Shown in pieces: positions 41,697 through 53,538 of a stretch of DNA of 64,000 nucleotides. This DNA comes from CAVVJA01 sp963801715 (GTDB lineage: Bacteria > Actinomycetota > Actinomycetes > Mycobacteriales > Jatrophihabitantaceae): the NCBI GenBank assembly GCA_963801715.1, contig CAWDGB010000027.1, positions 1 through 64,000 of the forward strand. Direction: 5' to 3'. Both the position numbers and the translations under genes were made by a program. Below the pieces are notes generated by a model. The model was not told the origin of the DNA, made no database searches, and saw nothing but the letters and a program-made list of their open reading frames with translations. The first letter of the stretch is position 1; the number at the start of each line of letters is the position of its first letter.

Positions 41697-42623
41697 ATGG
41701 GCGACATTCAGACCAATCTGCTGTACGAGCTCGAGCCCGTCGTCGAGATGAACCTGAATCGCCATCTGGACGCAGCCAAGGACTGGATGCCCCACGACTA
41801 CATTCCGTGGAGCCGCGGTCGTGACTTCGCCTTCCTCGGCGGCGAAGACTGGACACCGGAAGACTCGCCCCTAGATCCGGTCGCCCGCACAGCGATGACC
41901 GTCAACCTGCTGACCGAGGACAACCTGCCCTCCTACCACCGCGAGATCGCCAACCGGTTCGGACTGGATGGCGCCTGGGGCCAGTGGGTCGGCCGCTGGA
42001 CTGCCGAGGAGGGTCGGCACGGCATCGCGCTGCGCGACTATCTCGTCGTGACCCGGGGGGTCGATCCGGTCAGGCTGGAGCAACTCCGGATGGCCCATAT
42101 GGCTGCCGGGTACAGCTCCGGTAACAAGCAGCTGCTGCAGGGGATCGCCTACGTCAGCTTCCAGGAGCTCGCCACCCGGGTATCGCACCGCAATACGGGT
42201 AAGTCCAGCGGATGCCCGATTGCCGACCAGCTGCTCGCCCGGATCTCCACGGACGAGAACTTGCACATGATCTTTTACCGCAACCTGGTGGCGGCCGCGT
42301 TCGACCGGGCACCGGACGCCACGATGGCCGCCATCCGGGACGAGGTTGTCGGCTTTACCATGCCGGGCTCGGGCATGCCGGACTTCGCCCGAAACGCGGT
42401 CACCATTGCCATGGCCGGCATCTACGACCTGCGGTTACATCACGATGAGGTGGTCACGCCCATACTGCGTTTCTGGCGGGTCTTTGAACGGGACGACCTG
42501 GGCCCGGTTGGCGAGCGGGCGCGCGAGGAGCTCGCCGAGTTCCTGTCCGGATTGGACGCGCAGGCCAGTCGATTCGTCGAGCAGCGAGAGCGCAGGCGCA
42601 CCGGCATGATGGCACGCGCCTGA
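41697..42623 (+). CDS. Acyl-ACP desaturase (diiron, DesA type)
   Basis: The 308-residue soluble enzyme introduces a double bond in acyl chains carried by acyl carrier protein or a similar carrier. Its diiron ligands are in four helices: NLLTEDNLPSYH, TAEEGRHGIALRDY, AYVSFQELATRVSH and ISTDENLHMIFYRNL, matching the E...E-x-x-H and E...D-E-x-x-H pattern of plant and mycobacterial desaturases. It needs an electron donor; the ferredoxin at 5869 is one candidate but there is no proof. It lies between sahH and mtrA, where relatives commonly have tmk. A tandem operator sits directly upstream. Confidence 0.9.
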   Translation: MGDIQTNLLYELEPVVEMNLNRHLDAAKDWMPHDYIPWSRGRDFAFLGGEDWTPEDSPLDPVARTAMTVNLLTEDNLPSYHREIANRFGLDGAWGQWVGRWTAEEGRHGIALRDYLVVTRGVDPVRLEQLRMAHMAAGYSSGNKQLLQGIAYVSFQELATRVSHRNTGKSSGCPIADQLLARISTDENLHMIFYRNLVAAAFDRAPDATMAAIRDEVVGFTMPGSGMPDFARNAVTIAMAGIYDLRLHHDEVVTPILRFWRVFERDDLGPVGERAREELAEFLSGLDAQASRFVEQRERRRTGMMARA

Positions 42624-42687
42624 CGACCTGGACCGCGCCTGGTCACGTCAGAAGGCATTCCCGAAGTAGAGATGTCACGATGTTGGC

Positions 42688-43377
42688 ATGAAGCCGCGCG
42701 TGCTGGTGGTCGACGACGACTCCGCCCTGGCCGAGATGCTGGGTATCGTGTTGCGATCCGACGGGTTCGATCCGTCCTTCGTCAGCGACGGCACCGGCGC
42801 ACTCGCAGCATTCCGGGACACCAAACCCGACGTCGTTCTGCTGGATCTCATGCTGCCCGGCATGTCCGGCCTGGATGTCTGTCGGGCTATTCGCGCGGAG
42901 AGCGGTACGCCGATCATCATGCTCACAGCCAAGAGCGACACGATTGACGTCGTCCTCGGTCTGGAATCCGGGGCCGACGACTATGTCGTCAAGCCGTTCA
43001 AGCCGAAGGAGCTTGTCGCTAGGATGCGAGCTCGGCTGCGCCATCATGAGGACGTCGCCAGCGAGACGTTGTCCATCGGGCCGGCCGAGTCGCCGGTCTC
43101 GATCGATGTGCCCGCGCACCAGGTAACTCGCGACGGCTCCCCAATCAACCTGACCCCGCTCGAGTTCGATCTCCTCGTCGCGCTGGCCCGCAAACCCCGT
43201 CAGGTCTTCACCCGCGAGGTGCTGCTCGAGCAGGTCTGGGGTTATCGGCACGCTGCGGACACCCGGCTCGTTAACGTGCATGTGCAGCGCCTGCGCTCGA
43301 AGGTGGAACGGGATCCGGAACGTCCCGAGGTCGTGCTCACCGTTCGCGGCGTGGGGTACAAAGCCGGCCCACCATGA
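42688..43377 (+). CDS. mtrA: Response regulator MtrA
   Basis: The 229-residue OmpR/PhoB-type regulator pairs with MtrB. The receiver has the acidic pocket VVDDD near residues 7-11, the phosphorylated Asp in VVLLDLMLPGM (about residue 53), the switch Thr in IIMLTAKSD and the Lys in VVKPFKPKEL. The winged-helix output domain carries LTPLEFDLLVALARKPRQVFTREVLLEQVWGY and VNVHVQRLRSKVE. In actinobacteria MtrA controls cell wall, division and DNA replication genes. Two GTCACG copies lie upstream at 42642 and 42674. It overlaps mtrB by four bases. Confidence 0.95.
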   Translation: MKPRVLVVDDDSALAEMLGIVLRSDGFDPSFVSDGTGALAAFRDTKPDVVLLDLMLPGMSGLDVCRAIRAESGTPIIMLTAKSDTIDVVLGLESGADDYVVKPFKPKELVARMRARLRHHEDVASETLSIGPAESPVSIDVPAHQVTRDGSPINLTPLEFDLLVALARKPRQVFTREVLLEQVWGYRHAADTRLVNVHVQRLRSKVERDPERPEVVLTVRGVGYKAGPP

Positions 43378-45160
43378 GCGGTCCGCGAACGACGGCGCGC
43401 CCGGACGTCAGCGGGCAGGCGCCAGATACCCCGCGGCTCGCGGACCGGCCACGACCGGTGCCTCCGGCTGAGCCGAAGCCACCCGACGAAGCCCGGATCA
43501 GCACCACCGCGGACGGGTGTCCGCGCGGCGGTGGTCGCGCAGGCTCGCTGGGTGGGCGCCCGGGCCTGGCAGCTGCTCCGGGTGCTCGGAGAACGAACCG
43601 CGCGAGGTGGACGCGCTGCTCGACGCGCGTGGCAGCATTCGCTTCAGCTGCGCGTGGGTGCGACCACCGTGGTGGTCACCGGTGTCGGCGTGCTGTTGAT
43701 CGGCATCTTCCTCGTCAACCAGATCAGCGCTGGCGTGCTGCGGGCAAAGCGGACCGCTGCCGTCCTGCAGACGACTGCCGGTCTGGACACGGTCCGACGG
43801 GTGTTCGCCGACGTCAGCCCCGGCGACATCCCCAGCCAGAACGCGGCCGTCACCAGCGCCCAGTCCCAGCTCGCGGCGACCGGGAGCCAGGCCGGGCTGT
43901 TCACGATCACCATCGAGTCGGCCAACACCAGCGTGTCGGCCGGTTCACAGAACTCCCCCGAGATTCCGAAATCGCTGCGCACCCTTGTGCAGGACAACAA
44001 CCTGGCGGTCGAGTACGCACCCATTCCGCAGCCGAACGGATCCACCGATCAGACCGTGCCTGGACTCGATCGTGGGCGAGCCGGTCACCACCCAGAACGG
44101 CGTGTTCGAGCTCTACTACTTGTTCCCGCTCTCGGCCGAGGCCGACACGATTGCGCTGGTCCAGCGCACGGTGCTTCTGGCCGGCGTTGGTCTGGTTCTC
44201 TTCGTCGCCGCGATCAGCCTGTTGGTGACTCGGCAGGTCGTCCGGCCGGTGCGGGTAGCGGCGAAGACGGCCGAACGCCTTGCGGCCGGAGACCTTGCTC
44301 AGCGCATACCGGTCCGCGGCACCGACGACATCGCGAGGCTCGGTGAGTCGTTCAACGCGATGGCCGGCAGCCTGCAGCGGCAGATCCGCCGGCTGGAGGA
44401 GCTGTCCCGGCTGCAACGCCGGTTCACCAGCGACGTCTCCCACGAGCTGCGCACCCCGCTGACCACGATTCGGATGGCCAGTGAGCTGTTGCACTCCCAA
44501 CGTGAGGCCTTCCCGCCCGAGCTCGCCCGGTCCGCCGAGCTGCTGCAGACGGAGCTTGACCGCTTCGAGGCATTACTGGCGGACCTGCTCGAGATCTCGC
44601 GGTATGACGCCGGCGTCGCGCATCTGGAGATGGAAGTCACGGATCTCTGCGGTGTGGCCGCGACGGCAATCGACGCAAGCCAGGTGCTCGCGAAGCGGCA
44701 GGGAAGTGAGATCATCCTGCACGCCCCGGCCCAGGCGGTTCCGGTGGCCATGGATGCCCGTCGGGTGGAACGGATCCTTCGTAACCTGCTTGGCAATGCC
44801 CTCGATCACGGCGAGGGACAGCCGGTCGTCGTCACGATCTCGGCCGACGACCACTCGGCCGCCGTTACCGTCCGCGACTACGGCGTTGGTCTACGCGGAG
44901 GGGAGGCGGGACTCGTCTTCAACCGTTTCTGGCGCGGAGATCCCTCGCGCAGTCGGCTCACCGGCGGCACGGGGCTTGGCTTGGCGATCAGTCTCGAGGA
45001 CGCCCGGCTGCACGGCGGCTGGTTGCAAGCGTGGGGTGAGCGGGGGGTCGGCGCTCAGTTTCGGCTCACGCTGCCGCGCAACGCTGGGGATGTGCTCTCC
45101 TCCTCGCCGCTCCCACTCGAGCCGGATTCCATGGTTGACGTGCCAGGGAGTGCATCATGA
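43374..45160 (+). CDS. mtrB: Sensor histidine kinase MtrB, frameshifted
   Basis: The membrane sensor that phosphorylates MtrA. The N-terminus in the first frame is a disordered cytosolic stretch. A shift near 43515 leads to WQLLRVLGERTARG, the first membrane segment (VVVTGVGVLLIGIFLVNQI) and the extracellular domain. A second shift near 44065 leads to FELYYLFPLSAEADTIALVQ, the second membrane segment, HAMP, the phospho-acceptor box SDVSHELRTPLTTIRMA, the N-box NLLGNALDHGEG and ATP-lid motifs DYGVGL, FWRGDPSRSRLTGGTGLGLAIS. All parts of MtrB are therefore present. As MtrB is highly conserved, the shifts probably are sequence errors. It is followed by lpqB in an ATGA overlap. Confidence 0.9.
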
Positions 45161-46965
45161 GGACGCGCTCTCGTGCGAACCAGCTCCGCGGGCACGCCAG
45201 GAAGGCGCCCTCCGGCCACACGCGCATCCGCGGAAGCGCCCTGCGGGCGCGCTCCGGTCAGACGCACATCGGGGCGCTCGTCGCGGTGCTCGCCGCACTG
45301 ACCGTCACCCTTACCGCCTGTGCCGGCGTCCCCGAGAGGTCAGCTCCGGAGCGGGTGCGTGCGATCGGGGGATCGAACGCAACCCCAGTTTCGGCGCCCA
45401 CTCCCCAGCCTGGGGAAGACCCGCGGGCGATCGTGCTGGACTTCCTCGCCGCGAATGTGAGCAGCCTCCCCGACCACAACGCCGCCAAGGGATTCCTTAC
45501 CCCTGAGGCCCGCAACAATTGGGATGACAGCGCCGTTACAGTCGTGGATGCCTATCAGGTCAGGCTTCCTGATCCGTCCACCGGTGCCGTCACGGTCACG
45601 GCGGACCAGGTAGGAGCCATCGATCAGTTCGGCATCTATCGGACCGAGGCCGACTCCGGCATCCAGCGCAGCTTCGGCATGAAGCGTCTCAACGGACAGT
45701 GGCGTATCGACAAGCTGTCACCGGGGCTGGTCATCCAGCTGTCCGACTTCGGCGCCTACCGCATGCACCCGCTCTACTACTTCGACCTCACCCAGAAACA
45801 CCTCGTTCCGGATCCCCGCTACTCCCCGCTGTCCGACCAATCGCTCGCGACCTGGCTGCTCGATCAGCTTCTGTCGCCGCCTCGCTCGGAGTTGCAGCTT
45901 GCGGTCCTTTCGATCCCGAATGCCGTGATCGCGAAGAACGCCACCGTGACCGTCGATGCCACCTCCCAGCTGTACGTCGTCGAGCTCCCCGGCAGCAGCC
46001 GACTCGACCCGGACAGCCGCCGACGGCTCGCGACACAGGTTGCCTTCACTTTCAACAACGCGTTGATCACGATTACCGACAACCGCCGGCCGGTGTCGAT
46101 ACCTGGGATCACCGGACCATTCAGCGAAACCGACTTCCAGTCAGCGTCCGGTGTCTCTCATGATCGCCCCGCCTTTTACGTGACCGATGCTGGCATGGTC
46201 GCCGACCAGACCGGCAAATTACTCGAGGGACCTCTGGGTCACCGGTCGTACGGCCTCACCTCCATTTCGCTCGCCGGAGATCCGGCCGCTTCCGATCTCC
46301 GGGCGGCAGGCGTCGCTGGATCATCGGTCCGGTCCACCCTGCTGATTGGGTCGCGCAAGGCAGGTCTGCACGCTGTGCGCCTTCCCGCCGGACCGATGAG
46401 CCGACCGGCCTGGGCCCCCGGACTATCAGAGGTCTGGCTGGGATATGGCACGACACTGCTGCGCGTGTCCACGTCCGGCACGCCGAGCCAGGTCACGATT
46501 ACCCGAGGCAATCTGACTGGCCCCATCACTTCCGTCCGGTTTAGTCCCGACGGGACTCGGATCGCGCTTGTGATCGGCGGTGCTGGACACCTCTCGCAAT
46601 GCGCGGTTGGCACAGTCGAGCGCAATGGCTCGAATGTGCGCATCGACAATTTGGTTCTGGTCACCCCCTCTGACATGAAAGTTACTGATGCTGCGTGGAA
46701 CGACGGGACGACGCTCTACGTGACCGGAACCGATGCTTCTGGGTCCGGCGTTTGGTCAGTGCAGTCGGATGGTTCCGCGTTTAGCAAGCGTCCTTCGGGC
46801 AATCTTCCGGTGCCGCCGGAGTCCATCGCCGCCGCGTCCGGCGAATTGCCGTGGGTCGCCTCCGGTGGCGGTGTATTCATTCAGCGGTCCAATGCCTGGA
46901 CCAGCCCGTTTGGTGGCATTGACACTACCTTTGTGCGAGGAAGCAGCCCGATCTATCTGGAATAG
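45157..46965 (+). CDS. lpqB: Lipoprotein LpqB, partner of MtrB
   Basis: The 602-residue protein has a basic N-terminus, a hydrophobic segment (HIGALVAVLAALTVTLTAC) and a lipobox LTAC with the lipidated Cys at about residue 55. The N-terminal GerMN-like domain includes IVLDFLAANVSSLPDHNAAKGFLTPEARNNW. The C-terminal part is a beta-propeller (GMAD1-like), seen in repeated strands such as ISLAGDPAASDLRAAG and ITSVRFSPDGTRIALVIGG. LpqB binds the extracellular side of MtrB and modulates MtrA signalling. The first 35 residues may be a mistaken extension; a later start is possible. Confidence 0.92.
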   Translation: MRTRSRANQLRGHARKAPSGHTRIRGSALRARSGQTHIGALVAVLAALTVTLTACAGVPERSAPERVRAIGGSNATPVSAPTPQPGEDPRAIVLDFLAANVSSLPDHNAAKGFLTPEARNNWDDSAVTVVDAYQVRLPDPSTGAVTVTADQVGAIDQFGIYRTEADSGIQRSFGMKRLNGQWRIDKLSPGLVIQLSDFGAYRMHPLYYFDLTQKHLVPDPRYSPLSDQSLATWLLDQLLSPPRSELQLAVLSIPNAVIAKNATVTVDATSQLYVVELPGSSRLDPDSRRRLATQVAFTFNNALITITDNRRPVSIPGITGPFSETDFQSASGVSHDRPAFYVTDAGMVADQTGKLLEGPLGHRSYGLTSISLAGDPAASDLRAAGVAGSSVRSTLLIGSRKAGLHAVRLPAGPMSRPAWAPGLSEVWLGYGTTLLRVSTSGTPSQVTITRGNLTGPITSVRFSPDGTRIALVIGGAGHLSQCAVGTVERNGSNVRIDNLVLVTPSDMKVTDAAWNDGTTLYVTGTDASGSGVWSVQSDGSAFSKRPSGNLPVPPESIAAASGELPWVASGGGVFIQRSNAWTSPFGGIDTTFVRGSSPIYLE

Positions 46966-46967
46966 AG

Positions 46968-46995
46968 CTGTGGATAACGACCACGTTATCCACAG
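46968..46995. promoter_or_regulatory. Perfect inverted pair of DnaA boxes
   Basis: TGTGGATAA at 46969-46977 and TTATCCACA at 46986-46994 are the two orientations of the consensus DnaA box. They are arranged as a perfect 12-bp palindromic stem (CTGTGGATAACG with its complement) with a 4-base loop. The site begins three bases after the lpqB stop and lies 51 bases before comF. It could bind DnaA, fold as an mRNA hairpin and terminate transcription, or both. Confidence 0.65.
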
Positions 46996-47046
46996 GGCCG
47001 CCTTCGGAGCTGCGGCGAGCGGTGCGGCAAGGCGAGCATTGACGGC

Positions 47047-47712
47047 GTGACTGCTCCGACTTCCTGGGTGGGTGCTTTCCTCGACCTGGTCCTCCCTGTC
47101 GCCTGCGTGGGGTGTGGTGCGAGCCGAAGTGCGTTCTGTGCCGCCTGCCTACAGGCCTGCGCCCGTCCGCTGACGATGCGAGTGCCGGTTCCCGTCGTGG
47201 CTTACGGCTGGTACGCCGGAGTGTTGCGGACCGCTCTGATCCGGTACAAGGAGCGGGGGCAACGCGATCTGGCCGAGCCGCTCGCGCAGTTGCTCGAAAC
47301 CGCGTTGGTCCGTGCGTTCGAGCGTGCCCCTCCCGCCGGAATTGTCCTCGTTCCGGTGCCGAGTGCGCGATCCATAGCTCGGCAGCGAGGTGGGAACCAT
47401 GTGTTACGGCTGGCCAAAAAGGCCGGCCGAGCGCTCGACCTGCCCGTACACGCACTGCTCTCGCTGCAGTGCGCGGTACGGGACTCGGCTGGTCTCGGCG
47501 CCGCGCAGCGAGGCACGAACCTGGCCGGAGCAATGGCGGCACGGCATTGTCCCGGCGGGGGCCGTCCTTCGGCGGTGATCGTCGATGACATCGTTACGAC
47601 GGGCACGACCGTGCGGGAGGCAACGCGAGCCCTCACCGAAGCCGGCTGGCACGTGTCAGGCGCGGCGGTCGTGGCAGCGACGCCACGCGGTGACCCGAAG
47701 TGTCCTCAATAG
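47047..47712 (+). CDS. ComF family phosphoribosyltransferase-like protein
   Basis: The 221-residue protein has an N-terminal zinc ribbon (CVGCGASRSAFCAAC, two C-x2-C pairs) and a PRTase domain: YKERGQRDLAEPLAQLL, PVPSARSIARQRGGNHV, and the PRPP loop VIVDDIVTTGTTVREATRAL with the double Asp. ComF proteins are linked to natural DNA uptake in some bacteria; in actinobacteria the role is not established. The start is a GTG. It stands in the conserved lpqB-comF-hpf-secA order. Confidence 0.88.
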   Translation: MTAPTSWVGAFLDLVLPVACVGCGASRSAFCAACLQACARPLTMRVPVPVVAYGWYAGVLRTALIRYKERGQRDLAEPLAQLLETALVRAFERAPPAGIVLVPVPSARSIARQRGGNHVLRLAKKAGRALDLPVHALLSLQCAVRDSAGLGAAQRGTNLAGAMAARHCPGGGRPSAVIVDDIVTTGTTVREATRALTEAGWHVSGAAVVAATPRGDPKCPQ

Positions 47713-47846
47713 GTGGCTAGCCACCTCACAGCACGCGGGACTAGCGTGAACGAACTGACCGACCAGGTGTCTCACGCCGAATCAGCGCGGTCACTGCCGG
47801 CCCGTGCTGGTTGTGAGTGAGCGCCGAAGAGCCTGGTGGAGGACGA

Positions 47847-48467
47847 ATGGGCACTGCCGTCATTCGCATGGAGGTCGTCGTTCGCGGGCGCAATGTTGAG
47901 GTTCCCGACCACTTCCGGCAGCACGTAGCCGAGAAGCTCGTCCGGATCGAGCGCTACGACAGCAAGATCATCAGGACTGACGTTGAACTGCACCACGAAC
48001 GAAACCGGCGGCAGAACGACAGCTGCCAGCATGTGGAGCTAACGTGCAGAACCCGCGGACCCGTCGTCCGGAGTGAGGCCTGCGCCGCAGATTTCTACCG
48101 GGCGCTGGACCTCGCCATCGAGAAGTTGGAACGGCGGCTACGTCAGGCGGCTGATCGTCGTCGAGTGCATTACGGACGGCGTACTCCCACGTCCGTGGCC
48201 ACGGCGACAGCAGCCACTGCGGACTCCTCGGCGGAGGTAGTAGCTGAGTCGGTGCCGGCGTCAGCCGAAGACGCCGATGACGGTCCGGGTCGCATCGTTC
48301 GTGAAAAGGAACATCCGGCCAAACCGATGACTGTCGACCAGGCGTTGTTCGAAATGGAACTCGTCGGTCATGACTTCTACCTGTTCGCGGACCAGGAAAC
48401 TGGTCGACCAAGCGTGGTGTACCGTCGCCGGGCCTATGACTACGGGCTGATCAGGTTGACCGACTGA
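47847..48467 (+). CDS. hpf: Ribosome hibernation promoting factor, long form
   Basis: The 206-residue protein binds the small ribosomal subunit and drives hibernation in stress or stationary phase. The N-terminal S30Ae domain starts MEVVVRGRNVEVPDHFRQHVAEKLVRIERYD and continues with DLAIEKLERRLRQAADRR. After a linker of about 60 residues, the C-terminal dimerisation domain is seen in KPMTVDQALFEMELVGHDFYLFADQETGRPSVVYRRRAYDYGLIRL. I chose the ATG at 47847 because it has a GGAGG site; a GTG at 47817 would add 10 residues. It overlaps the convergent GNAT gene by 17 bases. Confidence 0.92.
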   Translation: MGTAVIRMEVVVRGRNVEVPDHFRQHVAEKLVRIERYDSKIIRTDVELHHERNRRQNDSCQHVELTCRTRGPVVRSEACAADFYRALDLAIEKLERRLRQAADRRRVHYGRRTPTSVATATAATADSSAEVVAESVPASAEDADDGPGRIVREKEHPAKPMTVDQALFEMELVGHDFYLFADQETGRPSVVYRRRAYDYGLIRLTD

Positions 48468-49623
48468 CGGACGTCGCCCGCCTGGTGCCAGTCGACTTAT
48501 ACCGCGGATTGACCAGCGCGTAGCGAACCTCGTCACTGAACGTGCCGTCCCGATTGCGCAGGCGGCTATCCCGGATGCCGTCGAATCCGAAGCCTCCCGC
48601 TGCGGCGGATCTTTGCGAGGCGACGTTGCCAGGCTTGGTGCCAAGCTCCAGCCGAGCGAAGTCTCCTGGCCCGAAGGCCCATTCGGTCAGTAGTCGCAGG
48701 GCCCGGGAGGTATAGCCGCGTCCGCGGTAGGCCGGAAGCACGCCGTATCCGAGATTAGCGATCTGGGGCGGCCCGACATTGCGCAGCACCATCGTCCCGA
48801 CGACGTCGCCGCTCGCGACCTCGACTATCGTGAGCCGGCCGAGCGGACCGACGAGCCACTCCAGTTCCGACCGGGCGGCTTGCTCGGTGATCGTTGGATC
48901 AGAAGGCACGCTGTCGTTGAACTGCCAACGGACCGCCTCGGGGTTCGTCAACTGCTCGATCAGGGCCGGCGCGTCGGCGCGGGTCAGCGTGCGCAGTAAG
49001 AGCACGCCATCCGTGATTCCGCCTGCGGGCGGACGCGGAAGGGCGGGGGGGATCGAGTCGCCGCGGTCTGTGGCAATGCGGCCGAAAACGGCGTCGTCGG
49101 CGGGTCCGTCGGGGGTGACGGCGTCGCCACGCAGGATCCCCTCAAAGCGGAATCCCGCGTTCAGCGCCACCTTGGCTGAGGCAACGTTCCCGACGGCGCA
49201 GCGGATCTCTGCTCGGGTGACGCCACCGCGTTCGTACGCCCATGCCGCGAGGCTGCGTGCCGCCTCGGAGGCGTAGCCGTTCCCCTGGCTGGCAGTCCCC
49301 ACCCAGTAGCCGATCTCGGCCGCGGTCGTCCGGGTTCCGGGAGCTCGCAGGCCCGCCGCACCTACGACCTCGCCGGAGCCACGCTCGGTAAGCGCGCAGT
49401 CGACGGCGGAGCCGGAAGCTCTGCCGACCATGGCTACTTCGGTGATGTAACGGACCGCGTCGTCGTGCGTGTAGGGGTTGGGAAATGGCACGAACGTGAG
49501 CATCGCCGGGTCGGCCATGAGTGCGGTGATCGCCGCGGCGTCGGCCTCCTGCCACGGACGCAGCACGAGCCTCGCACTGGTCAGCACGAGATCGTCGAGT
49601 TCCACCCCGTTCCACTGGCCCAT
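48451..49623 (-). CDS. Double-domain GNAT acetyltransferase (RimJ/RimL type)
   Basis: The 390-residue protein carries two GNAT domains in tandem. The first (residues about 10-175) has LVLRPWQEADAAAITALM, the acetyl-CoA segment GYWVGTASQGNGYASEAARSL and NVASAKVALNAGF. The second (residues about 195-375) repeats this pattern as LLLRTLTRADAPALIEQL, GYGVLPAYRGRGYTSRALRLL and NVASQRSAAAGGF. RimJ/L relatives acetylate ribosomal protein N-termini or small molecules. The substrate here is unknown. The start is the ATG at 49623 (MGQWNGVELDDL); the open frame reaches 49689. Confidence 0.82.
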   Translation of the reverse strand: MGQWNGVELDDLVLTSARLVLRPWQEADAAAITALMADPAMLTFVPFPNPYTHDDAVRYITEVAMVGRASGSAVDCALTERGSGEVVGAAGLRAPGTRTTAAEIGYWVGTASQGNGYASEAARSLAAWAYERGGVTRAEIRCAVGNVASAKVALNAGFRFEGILRGDAVTPDGPADDAVFGRIATDRGDSIPPALPRPPAGGITDGVLLLRTLTRADAPALIEQLTNPEAVRWQFNDSVPSDPTITEQAARSELEWLVGPLGRLTIVEVASGDVVGTMVLRNVGPPQIANLGYGVLPAYRGRGYTSRALRLLTEWAFGPGDFARLELGTKPGNVASQRSAAAGGFGFDGIRDSRLRNRDGTFSDEVRYALVNPRYKSTGTRRATSVSRST

Positions 49624-49960
49624 GGTCGAGAGCTTGCCAGACCTGGGCGAGCCGGTGGACGTCGTCGGATGCAGGAAAGTCGGATCCAAGAAAGATGTAT
49701 CAGTCCGCGGACCGCACGCGTCTTAAGGGTGAAAGGCAGCAGGGTGGGAGTGGCCGCCGACACGAGCGCGAGCGAGGGGTACGCCCGGTCGGCGGCCGGC
49801 TGTTGCGCAGGTGCGACGCCGAGCATGGGCCCAGTGGTGGTGGCGAGGTGGCCGACCGCCTGGCCTGCGCTGGTTCGCAGAGGCGGGGGTAAGGGTCGTC
49901 TAAGCGTCGTCGCTGCGCCGACAATCCTGTGACCAATCCGTGACCACTCGATTCGGGCCG

Positions 49961-49966
49961 TACCAT
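49961..49966 (+). promoter_or_regulatory. Putative -10 element just before secA
   Basis: TACCAT ends six bases before the GTG at 49973, the codon that gives the usual SecA N-terminus. This supports the shorter secA start over the GTG at 49940. Confidence 0.35.
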
Positions 49967-49972
49967 GACCAC

Positions 49973-52903
<2,931 letters not shown>

Positions 52904-52995
52904 CGACAATCTCATCGCCGATCGCGCGGGGTGAGTCGTCAGGTCGCGCCGTTCGTCAGGCCAAGCTGAGATGTTTGATCAACCGCTCAGGTAGC

Positions 52996-53538
52996 TCAGC
53001 CGAGCTGAAGCCGCACACACCGCCACCGTCCGTTGAGTCCTTCCAGTCGAGCGGCCACCGCCCGATAGCGAGCCCCCACCTGCACCACGGCGGATAGCTC
53101 TGCCACGCCGTCCGCAGGCTCGCACACGCGCACCGAGCGGATGGTGATGTGGCCTCGCCACGAACGCAGGCGTTCCGGTCGCGTCATGTCGTTGACCAGG
53201 CCGGAATAGACGCCCTGACTCAAATGGGCGGCCAGCTGATGGAACGTCCGGCGTCCCGACTTCGCCTCCATGATCGCGATCAGGAGTCGCCGACCGAAGG
53301 CCAATGCATCCGGAAGGTCCCCGTGCCGGCGCGGCCTCGGCGCGAAGATCGCAGACACGTCGGGGGACCGGCGAACCGGCGTCTCACGGAAAGGCAGCGG
53401 CTGGTCGAACGGACCGATGAGGCGCAGATGACGGGCCGGCAATTCATCGTCGAACGGCGGTTCGCGGCGCGGCGCGGCCCGCAACGTGATCTGTCTGACC
53501 GACGGATCGGGTGACGTAGGTGGGGAGGCGGCGGTCAT
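52996..53538 (-). CDS. DUF6459 (Rv3235-like) protein
   Basis: The 180-residue protein has a disordered, proline-rich N-terminal third and a C-terminal alpha/beta domain: LAFGRRLLIAIMEAKSGRRTFHQLAAHLSQGVYSGLV and then ELSAVVQVGARYRAVAARLEGLNGRWRCVRLQLG. This matches the Rv3235 family commonly found near secA1. The ending (wrapped around W-R-C) is typical. No catalytic site is evident. It overlaps the LysM gene start by four bases and is transcribed with it, toward secA. Confidence 0.65.
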   Translation of the reverse strand: MTAASPPTSPDPSVRQITLRAAPRREPPFDDELPARHLRLIGPFDQPLPFRETPVRRSPDVSAIFAPRPRRHGDLPDALAFGRRLLIAIMEAKSGRRTFHQLAAHLSQGVYSGLVNDMTRPERLRSWRGHITIRSVRVCEPADGVAELSAVVQVGARYRAVAARLEGLNGRWRCVRLQLG

